Position numbers and translations under genes: made by a program
Part shown: positions 1-6,472 of the stretch, piece after piece
Layout: every line of letters begins with the position of its first letter
How positions within the stretch are numbered: position 1 is the first letter of the stretch
Notes under the pieces: model-generated
The model's input: only the letters and a program-made list of their open reading frames with translations
What the model was told of the DNA's origin: nothing
Databases searched by the model: none
NCBI GenBank assembly: GCA_003487805.1
Contig: DNNE01000049.1
Span: forward strand, 28,023-77,408
DNA: 49,386 nt
DNA from: Blastocatellia bacterium
GTDB taxonomy: Bacteria > Acidobacteriota > Blastocatellia > Pyrinomonadales > Pyrinomonadaceae
Direction of reading: 5' to 3'

Positions 1-40
1 CCCCCCCCCCCTGGGGGGGGGGGTGGGGGGGGGTTTTTAG
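1..40. other. Homopolymer-rich window start
   Basis: The first 40 bases are runs of C, then G broken by single T residues, then T. Nothing coding can be read here. It looks like a low-complexity stretch or an assembly-end artefact rather than a biological element. Confidence 0.5.
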
Positions 41-67
41 CCGCGCTAACTTCGTCCCTCACCCCTG

Positions 68-88
68 CCCTCTCCCAGAGGGAGAGGG
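68..88. repeat. Short perfect hairpin upstream of puuD
   Basis: A 9-bp perfect inverted repeat (CCCTCTCCC / GGGAGAGGG) encloses the 3-base loop AGA and ends 18 bases before the urate hydroxylase start codon. It could be a dispersed palindrome or a 5' UTR hairpin. There is no T-run, so it is not a convincing terminator. Confidence 0.5.
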
Positions 89-106
89 AAAGAGAAAACT
101 CCAAAA

Positions 107-928
107 ATGATTAATCCAACCATCAGCGAATGGCTCAACCTAATCGCCCGCTGGATACACGTATTCGCGGGCATCATGTGGGTGGGCACGACTTATTACT
201 TCACCTGGCTCGACGCGCGGCTGACCGAAGAAGAAAAAGCAGTCCTTAACACGGGCAAGGGCGCGCAGATTTGGATGGTGCACAGCGGTGGCTTTTATGT
301 GGTCGAGAAGCGAAAGGTTCCGGACGAACTTTCGCGCAAACTTCACTGGTTCAAATGGGAAGCGGGCACGACGTGGTTAAGCGGCTTTGCGCTGCTGATT
401 ATTGTCTATTACCTGGGCGGCGGAGCTCTGGTCGATCGCGACGTCTCACAAATCAGTATTGGCGCAGCAATTGGCGTAGGAATCGCGACTCTTGTGTTTG
501 GTTGGCTTATCTATGATCTGATGATGATTTCGCCGCTGGGCCGGAATGAAAAGCTGTTCGCGGTTCTTGCCTATGTGCTGATCGTCGCAACGGCGTTTGG
601 ATTGACGCGCGTACTCAGCGGCCGCGCCGTCTATGTCCACATCGGCGCAATGTTCGGCACGATCATGGCGGCGAACGTCTGGATGCGCATCCTGCCCGCC
701 CAGCGAAAGATGATCGAAGCCATCAAGGCTGGCAATAAGCCGGACCAAAAACTCGCCGCCCAGGCCAAGCTGCGTTCAAAGCAGAACACATTCATGGTCG
801 TCCCGGTTGTTTTCCTCATGATTAGCAATCACTTCGGCGGGACGACCACCGGTGGATACGATTGGATTCACCTGGCGATCTTAATTCCGGTCGGTTGGCT
901 GGCCGCGAAATTTATTCGTAGAGCTTAA
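107..928 (+). CDS. puuD: Urate hydroxylase PuuD-type membrane domain protein
   Basis: This 273-residue polytopic membrane protein matches the urate oxidase N-terminal membrane domain (PuuD family). That family oxidises urate to 5-hydroxyisourate in the inner membrane. The N-terminus carries the family-like WIHVFAGIMWVGTTYY segment, followed by several hydrophobic helices (about residues 92-110, 118-138, 150-168, 178-195, 230-242 and 252-268). Full PuuD proteins add a C-terminal cytochrome c domain with CxxCH. Here the chain stops after the membrane domain and has no CxxCH, so an electron-accepting partner would have to be separate. No other purine-catabolism gene lies in the window. The family call is firm; activity on urate is inferred. 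Confidence 0.8.
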   Translation: MINPTISEWLNLIARWIHVFAGIMWVGTTYYFTWLDARLTEEEKAVLNTGKGAQIWMVHSGGFYVVEKRKVPDELSRKLHWFKWEAGTTWLSGFALLIIVYYLGGGALVDRDVSQISIGAAIGVGIATLVFGWLIYDLMMISPLGRNEKLFAVLAYVLIVATAFGLTRVLSGRAVYVHIGAMFGTIMAANVWMRILPAQRKMIEAIKAGNKPDQKLAAQAKLRSKQNTFMVVPVVFLMISNHFGGTTTGGYDWIHLAILIPVGWLAAKFIRRA

Positions 929-930
929 CT

Positions 931-997
931 GACTGGAGCAACCGTCCCGGTTGCTGGTCTGAGCGACGATGCAAGCGAGGACGCTTGCGCTCCAGTC
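931..997. repeat. Two-hairpin dispersed repeat, family A, copy 1
   Basis: The ends are inverted (GACTGGAGC at the left, GCTCCAGTC at the right). Inside are two hairpins: GCAACCG/CGGTTGC and GCAAGCG/CGCTTGC. Related copies lie at 13082-13151, 30559-30632 (opposite order) and 48105-48180. All are intergenic. This one sits between the convergent puuD and EVE genes. Confidence 0.85.
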
Positions 998-1006
998 GTG
1001 ACCACG

Positions 1007-1486
1007 CTACTTCTTCTTCCCTGATCCCATGGCCACAATCGTGTCGAACTCTTCTTTGGTCAGGGGCATTACGGAGAGTTGCGACTGCCGGATTAGCGGC
1101 AGATTGGCTAGTTTCGCGGTGTAACGAATCGCGGCCAGCGGCACAGCTTCCTTCAAAGCCTTCACCGGTTTGATATCGACGGCCACCCATTGCGGATCAT
1201 CAGCTGTAGGATCTGCGTACGCCGCTTTGGCAACTTCAGCAATCCCGACGACGCACTTGCCAGTGCTTGAGTAATAAAACAGCACGCGGTCGCCCACTTT
1301 CATTTGTTTCAGATTGTTTCGCGCCTGGAAATTCCTGACGCCGGTCCAGTCGGTGCGGCCGTCGCGCACGAAATCATCCCAGGAATACTTCTCAGGTTCC
1401 TGCTTAACCAGCCATAGGCCTGATGAGGGGGTCGTTTTCTTCGCCGTAGCTTTTTTTGCAGTAGTTTTTTTCTTTTTCGTGGTCAT
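1007..1486 (-). CDS. EVE domain protein
   Basis: The product has 159 residues. A Lys/Thr-rich tail of about 20 residues is followed by a complete EVE domain, a PUA-like fold that binds modified bases such as 5-methylcytosine derivatives or modified RNA. Diagnostic stretches are WLVKQEPEKYSWDDF, WTGVRNFQARNNLKQMKVGD and RVLFYYSST. These match the short bacterial EVE proteins related to THYN1. The basic N-terminal extension probably adds nucleic-acid affinity. It is transcribed toward puuD, with repeat copy A between the two stop codons. Family assignment is firm; the ligand is unknown. Confidence 0.9.
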   Translation of the reverse strand: MTTKKKKTTAKKATAKKTTPSSGLWLVKQEPEKYSWDDFVRDGRTDWTGVRNFQARNNLKQMKVGDRVLFYYSSTGKCVVGIAEVAKAAYADPTADDPQWVAVDIKPVKALKEAVPLAAIRYTAKLANLPLIRQSQLSVMPLTKEEFDTIVAMGSGKKK

Positions 1487-1576
1487 GGTTTGTTGCAGCG
1501 GTTCGTTGCAGCTTTTCGTTTTCAGTCGTTACAATCCGTAGCGTTCTTCGAATTCTAAACGATCGGACACAAATTC

Positions 1577-2044
1577 GTGGTGGCAAAACTCAAAGAAGGC
1601 GGCAAAGCACCGGACTTCGCCGTGCCTGACGCAGAAGGCAACATAGTGCGTCTGAAAGATCTCCGCGGCAAAAAGGTGGTCTTGTACTTTTATCCAAAGG
1701 ACGACACGCCCGGCTGCACAAAAGAGGCCTGCGCGTTTCGCGATTCATTCTCAAAGTTCAAAAAGCGCGGCATCGAAGTGTTCGGCGTTTCGTTGGATAG
1801 CGAAAAATCTCATCAAAAGTTTGTTAAAAAATACGACTTGCCGTTCCGTCTGCTGGCGGACACCGAGCGTAAACTCTCGGACGCCTACGGAACCTACGGC
1901 GAAAAGAAGTTCATGGGTCGAACCTACATGGGCAATCATCGCATGACGTTTTTGATTGATGAGAAGGGAAAGATTAAGAAGATCTACGACAAGGTTAAGC
2001 CTGAGGCGCACGCCGAAGAAGTTCTCGCGGCTTTCAATGAATAG
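1577..2044 (+). CDS. bcp: Thioredoxin-dependent peroxiredoxin, Bcp/PrxQ type
   Basis: A 155-residue cytoplasmic AhpC/TSA-fold protein that reduces hydrogen and organic peroxides with thioredoxin. The motif YPKDDTPGCTKEAC shows peroxidatic Cys47 and resolving Cys52 five residues apart, the PrxQ/Bcp arrangement. The conserved Arg near NHRMTFLID is present. Two adjacent GTG codons (1577 and 1580) are possible starts; no strong ribosome binding site is visible. It is divergent from the EVE gene. It contrasts with the secreted, UGA-containing peroxiredoxin at 14247. Confidence 0.93.
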   Translation: MVAKLKEGGKAPDFAVPDAEGNIVRLKDLRGKKVVLYFYPKDDTPGCTKEACAFRDSFSKFKKRGIEVFGVSLDSEKSHQKFVKKYDLPFRLLADTERKLSDAYGTYGEKKFMGRTYMGNHRMTFLIDEKGKIKKIYDKVKPEAHAEEVLAAFNE

Positions 2045-2087
2045 CGCGCGCCGCTGACTATTCAACTCACCTTTACCGGCCGCCGTG

Positions 2088-2720
2088 TTAAGCGCTCTTT
2101 GTCTTCGCGGCGGCTTTCACCGTTCGCCTCTTCCCTTTTGCCGAAGGTTTTCGTCCCGGCATCAACACGCCCACTGAACTAAACGAAGGATTCAGGCTGC
2201 GATTTCGCTTGCCCGCCCCGGCCTGGGCCTTGGCCAACAGCTCAATTTCCTCGTTAACAAAATACATGCGTTGGTGGCGGACGATTTGGGTGCGGATTTC
2301 ACGCGTCCAGAGCAAAAGATTGGCCAGCGCGTCACAAACTTCGTCTTTAGGAAGTTTCGTTACCTGAGCGATCTCTTTCTGGGTGTGCGCGCCGCACCGG
2401 ATGGCTTCCCTAACGCGGTCGGCAGGCGAGAGTTTGCGCAGCATTCGCGCAATGCGACGTGAATTAAACGACGTCTTAGTGTCGAGGGTCAGTCGCGAAC
2501 TGTCTGAACTTATCGTGCTGCCGTGTTTACCTCTGGCTTTTTTGTATTCGCGCAAAGCCTGGCGGCTTAACGATATTTTCTGACGAATACAGCGCTTGCA
2601 GTAAAGATTCAAACCATCTTTACGCGCACGGCAAACTCCGAATTCAGAGAGTGGCAAGGACTCTTCGCATCGCGGACATCTTTTCAATTCGATCTCGCTA
2701 ACTTCTGCCAGTAACGTCAC
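2088..2720 (-). CDS. Zinc-finger and helix-turn-helix-like protein of unknown function
   Basis: I do not recognise this 210-residue protein as a named family. Residues about 13-45 hold CPRC...YCKRC, a four-cysteine zinc knuckle of the type seen in phage and HNH-associated proteins. Residues about 95-150 look like a winged-helix segment (VREAIRCGAHTQKEIAQVTKLPKDEVCDALANLLLWTREIRTQ), reminiscent of small regulators that sense sequence through a recognition helix. The tail (about 165-210) is basic and low-complexity. A nucleic-acid-binding role is inferred. It is convergent with bcp. Confidence 0.6.
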   Translation of the reverse strand: MTLLAEVSEIELKRCPRCEESLPLSEFGVCRARKDGLNLYCKRCIRQKISLSRQALREYKKARGKHGSTISSDSSRLTLDTKTSFNSRRIARMLRKLSPADRVREAIRCGAHTQKEIAQVTKLPKDEVCDALANLLLWTREIRTQIVRHQRMYFVNEEIELLAKAQAGAGKRNRSLNPSFSSVGVLMPGRKPSAKGKRRTVKAAAKTKSA

Positions 2721-3783
2721 GTTCGTCTCCCAAAGAAAAATGAAAAATATGAATTCTGAGAATAAAATACCTTCGCAGCAGAAACTGAAAGCCGCTTGTT
2801 CCCCTGATCGCTTAAACCCTATATGACTGGTGTTGGCGATTGCGTTCCGCGGTTGTGCCGGAACAATCCGCCATCGATTGCCGCCAGTTGCTCTTGCGTG
2901 GCGACGCCCTAACTGTCAACGCCTGCGGAATAACTACGAGGCGTGTCGAGGTGTTCGCTGGAACTGCTGACGATACTTGCGAGGGAAGATGATTGCATTC
3001 GTGCTCAACTGATTTTTTCGTCAACCTGTCACTCGCTTACTCTCAACAACAAGGGATCGGCATTATATTTATCGAGAAGTTTTTTGCAACCTGTTTCGTC
3101 GTTCTTGGTGGTCCAACCACAATCGAAGTTCATTTTTGATCGCAAGCTTGCGTGACTAAAAAAAATTCTTTCGCAACATCTGTAAAGAGAAACGATTACG
3201 CGTACCGAGATCAATGATAGCAACTTGCGGAAAAGATCGTTTGCGCGCGCAATGCGATCACGTTGATGAAAGATCGATCAATGAAAATGCGTGCTTTAGA
3301 TTTATCCATAAAGCGTTCGCCTATAGTTGGGCGCAACAACTGATAGGACCAGCGTAATGGTCCAACTATTAGTTGATTGGTCTTTGGATCTTAACGCGCC
3401 CGATGTCATTTGGAAAATGTGCTCAAGATGTTTTTCAAGATCGCATCGCATGAAATCAATCATCTCATCATCAGTTCATAACACGCGTCAGGGCTTCCTG
3501 CGCTGCTGGTGCCCCTGGTTTGAGAGCCTTAGGCAATCCACGAACCCACACGAAACGTTTTGCGTGTTGAGTTCGTGTTATTTAGTGGATCGTTTTTGCT
3601 GAGGGGAAAAACAACACGAAGTCGATATAGGGCTGCTGTCTGTGAATGCCACAGGGCTGTGCACATCGGCGAAAGCTCTATTGGCAGAACGACTTATCGT
3701 TCCCGCCAGAGTTTTATCCACAGCTTTTCAACAGATTCTGTGGAAAAGTGGCAGGCTGATTTTGCTGGGATATTAGCGAGAGT
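2721..3783. other. About 1 kb without a convincing gene; DnaA-box-like sites
   Basis: Short reading frames occur on both strands, but none has recognisable protein character. The stretch is AT-richer than its surroundings. It contains TTATCCACA at 3714-3722 (the canonical DnaA-box sequence), TTATCCATA at 3302-3310 and TGTGGAAAA at 3740-3748, and GATC is frequent between about 3138 and 3440. A palindromic repeat lies at 3536-3592. It may be a regulatory or origin-like region, or decayed sequence; no dnaA, dnaN or gyrase gene is nearby. Confidence 0.35.
3536..3592. repeat. Palindromic repeat, family D, copy 1
   Basis: The outer arms ATCCACGAA and TAGTGGAT and the inner arms CACGAA and TTCGTGT form an imperfect palindrome. 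The same element occurs at 43096-43153, including the shared core CACGAAACGTTTT. Confidence 0.7.
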
Positions 3784-4203
3784 CTAGCGTCCGCGATCCC
3801 TTAATCGATAGACAAATTTCAACCCTGACCAAACGTCATCGATCGCGCAAACCTTCACGTCTACCAGGCCTGCGGCCAAACCAATATCGCGCACGATATT
3901 TTCCGTAACGTCTGTTTGCACGCCAGATGTTTTCTTTGGCCAAGATACCCAAAACATTCCGTTTGGTTTTATTTTGAGCGAGTATTGCGCGAATGCAGTT
4001 GTGAGAATTCTTTGACTCTTCACAAAGACCAGGATGAAATCTAGATCTCGCGCTTGAGAAAGCGATCGAACGTTGACCTCAGATGGTAAATCAAGCTGCT
4101 TTACGAAATTCTCCGGGGCATTAACAAAAGCAACGTCGAAGCCCGGTTTTATTCCTAACTTCTTAACCAGCGGTGTTCCTGAATAACCAGCCATGTCAAT
4201 CAA
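3784..4203 (-). CDS. DUF3052 family protein
   Basis: A 139-residue soluble protein with the family signature MAGYSGTPLVKKLGIKPG at its N-terminus. The true start may be the internal ATG that yields MAGYSG, three codons in. The rest alternates beta strands and helices and contains WVSWPKKTSG, typical of the family. Biochemical function is unknown. It starts 16 bases after the stop of the MFS transporter on the same strand, so the two are probably co-transcribed. Confidence 0.85.
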   Translation of the reverse strand: MIDMAGYSGTPLVKKLGIKPGFDVAFVNAPENFVKQLDLPSEVNVRSLSQARDLDFILVFVKSQRILTTAFAQYSLKIKPNGMFWVSWPKKTSGVQTDVTENIVRDIGLAAGLVDVKVCAIDDVWSGLKFVYRLRDRGR

Positions 4204-4219
4204 TCTGATTCAAAAGGTC

Positions 4220-5434
4220 TCATTCGCTAATCTCTACTTCACCAAAATGGATGCCGCGTTTTTCGCGACCTGCGGCAATCGCGACAATGGCTCCCGCGAA
4301 AACAGTCACTGCCGTTAGTGACATCGCGGCGGCGTAACTCATCTTTTCGGCGAACAATGCTTCGATGTAAGCGACGGAGCCCGCGAGCAATACGCCGCAT
4401 TGATAAGCAAAGCCGGGAAGAAATCCACGCACTGAGTCAGGTGACAGCTCTGACAGGTGCGCTGGAATGATTCCCCACGCGCCTTGCACCATGAACTGGA
4501 GCAGGAATGCCCCCAAAATCAGCAGCGCCAGCGAAGGAGCGAACGCCCAGAGCGGCACGACCGCAATCGCGCATACCAACGCCACGATCATCGAGCGCCG
4601 GCGTCCCCATCGATCAGAGAGATATCCGAAAACTACGCCTCCGATAATTGCGCCAACCATCGAAAGTGCGGTGATGAGAACTCTTTCGCGCGGATTGAAT
4701 CCCCAATGCCGTTCGAGAAAGGTCGGATACATATCCTGCGTTCCGTGTGAAACGAAATTCATCATCATCAATAAAAGCGTCAGATAGATGAACAACTTCC
4801 AGTTCGAGGCGATGCTGCGGCCGAGTTGTCCCCACGAATCATGTTTTGTTTTCTTCCAAACTTCCGACTCTTTCACTTTGAATCGTACGAATAGCGCCAG
4901 CAACGCCGGCAACCCGCCGATAAAGAACAGCGGACGCCAACCCCAACGCGGAAAAATGAAAAAGTAAGCGACGGCCGCGAGCAAATATCCCGTTGCATAA
5001 CCCTCCTGCAACAGACCCGACAGAAGGCCTCGTAATCTCGCCGGAACTTTCTCCATCGCGAGCGAAGCTCCGACGCCCCATTCGCCGCCCATGCCGATGC
5101 CAAACAGCGCGCGCAACACCATGAAGGTCGCGTAGTTTGGCGCCAAACCAGAGAGCACTTCGATAATTGAATAAAAGATCAGGTCGAGCATCAAAGGCAG
5201 GCGGCGGCCGTAGCGATCCGCAAGCAGACCAAAGATGAACGCGCCAACTGGTCGAAAACCGAGCGTCAAAGCCAGCGACAACGCGATTTCCTTGTCCGTG
5301 CGGTGAAACTCCTTCGCGATCGCCGTCAGCGTCACAACGACGAGGAAGAAATCGAACGCATCCAGCGTCCAACCGAGAAAACCCGCAAACAGCGCCGCTC
5401 CGTGACCCTCAGAACCGTTGTCCGAATGTTTCAT
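4220..5434 (-). CDS. MFS transporter, sialate/lactate:proton symporter-like
   Basis: A 404-residue protein with about 12 membrane helices. GWTLDAFDFFLVVVTLTAIA at residues 21-40 is characteristic of the SHS (sialate/carboxylate:H+ symporter) branch of the major facilitator superfamily. The cytoplasmic loop motifs ADRYGRR (about residue 72) and SDRWGRR are both present. Uptake of a small carboxylate by proton symport is the family expectation; the actual substrate cannot be read. It lies upstream of the DUF3052 gene and is divergent from the methyltransferase at 5570. Confidence 0.85.
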   Translation of the reverse strand: MKHSDNGSEGHGAALFAGFLGWTLDAFDFFLVVVTLTAIAKEFHRTDKEIALSLALTLGFRPVGAFIFGLLADRYGRRLPLMLDLIFYSIIEVLSGLAPNYATFMVLRALFGIGMGGEWGVGASLAMEKVPARLRGLLSGLLQEGYATGYLLAAVAYFFIFPRWGWRPLFFIGGLPALLALFVRFKVKESEVWKKTKHDSWGQLGRSIASNWKLFIYLTLLLMMMNFVSHGTQDMYPTFLERHWGFNPRERVLITALSMVGAIIGGVVFGYLSDRWGRRRSMIVALVCAIAVVPLWAFAPSLALLILGAFLLQFMVQGAWGIIPAHLSELSPDSVRGFLPGFAYQCGVLLAGSVAYIEALFAEKMSYAAAMSLTAVTVFAGAIVAIAAGREKRGIHFGEVEISE

Positions 5435-5569
5435 TAGCGATTGAAACTATCCTGATCTTCATCAAACCCAAAAACGCGCCGATACTAAACGTTGACAGCA
5501 ATAGGTTCAAGTAAAGTTTGCCGACCATAATCACGAAACCGAATTTATATTCCAAGCGTCAATTGATTC

Positions 5570-6334
5570 GTGCTGGATCCAACCAAACGTTTTTCAAACC
5601 GGGTCGAGAATTATCTGAAGCATCGGCCGCGTTATCCTGCTGCGATTATTCCCTTGCTTGAGTCTGAATGTGGACTGACGCCGGAAACTCTGGTCGCTGA
5701 CATCGGTTCGGGCACTGGGTTCATGACTGAAATGTTTCTGAGTCATGGAAACCGGGTCATTGGCGTTGAGCCAAACGCGGAAATGCGCTCAGCAGGTGAA
5801 CGACTGCTCACAAAGTATCCAAAATTCTCGAGCGTGAATGCGACTGCTGAGGCGACCACGCTCCCGGATAAGTCAATTGATCTAATTGTCGCAGGTCAGG
5901 CGTTCCATTGGTTCGATCGACAAAAAACAAAGATCGAGTTCACACGAATCCTGAAGCAGGACGGATGGCTGGTGCTCGTGTGGAACGGGTTCCGCGTCGA
6001 ATCGAGCGCCCTGGTGCGCGGCTATCAGGAACTTTTGCTGAGTTATGGCACTGATTACAAGGAGGTCAGCCGCGAGATCGAAGCATGCGATATCGAAACC
6101 TTCTTTTCGCCGGGGAAATGCCGGCAAGCGCGCTTTGACTTCAAACAAGTTTTCGACTTTGAAGGCTTGAAAGGGCGTCTGCTTTCAGCGTCTTATGCTC
6201 CCGAACAAACCGATCCGCGGTTTGATCAGATGATTGATGAGTTACAGGCGGTCTTCGAAGCCAACAAAAAGGACGGTACCGTCGATTTCGATTACGAAAC
6301 TGAAGTGTATTACGGCCAGTTAGCGAACGGTTGA
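5570..6334 (+). CDS. Class I SAM-dependent methyltransferase
   Basis: 254 residues starting at GTG. Motif I (VADIGSGTGFMT, about residues 43-54) and the acidic end of strand 2 (VIGVEPNAEM) form the SAM pocket. AGQAFHWFDR and GWLVLVWNGF are post-motif segments common in the Methyltransf_11 group that resembles UbiE and trans-aconitate methyltransferases. The acceptor is unknown. The gene stands alone, divergent from the transporter, and is followed by a long inverted repeat. Confidence 0.88.
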   Translation: MLDPTKRFSNRVENYLKHRPRYPAAIIPLLESECGLTPETLVADIGSGTGFMTEMFLSHGNRVIGVEPNAEMRSAGERLLTKYPKFSSVNATAEATTLPDKSIDLIVAGQAFHWFDRQKTKIEFTRILKQDGWLVLVWNGFRVESSALVRGYQELLLSYGTDYKEVSREIEACDIETFFSPGKCRQARFDFKQVFDFEGLKGRLLSASYAPEQTDPRFDQMIDELQAVFEANKKDGTVDFDYETEVYYGQLANG

Positions 6335-6382
6335 GAGTTCAAGCTTTAGCTTTCTGGTGTGAAGGTTGTGCTACTTCAGAGC

Positions 6383-6465
6383 GGGGCACTAGCCTGACCG
6401 TCAAGGAGGGCTCCTTTCGGAACGATTCCATGCTGAGCCCTCCCTGACGGTCGGGCTAGTGCCCC
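6383..6465. repeat. Long inverted repeat between convergent genes
   Basis: Two 31-base arms (6383-6413 and 6435-6465) are reverse complements with two mismatches, separated by 21 bases. The arms begin and end with GGGGCACTAGCC / GGCTAGTGCCCC. It lies between the convergent methyltransferase and protease genes, just past the protease stop codon. It could act as a bidirectional terminator, but there is no T-run. Confidence 0.8.
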
Positions 6466-6472
6466 GGCAGGG

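Noticed and set aside
3327..3602. A 91-codon plus-strand frame in the gene-poor region
   Set aside because: No start signal or recognisable protein features, and its end overlaps a palindromic repeat.
5492..5517. TTGACA at 5492 as the -35 box of the methyltransferase gene
   Set aside because: No acceptable -10 hexamer at 16-18 bases; TAAAGT lies only 14 bases away.
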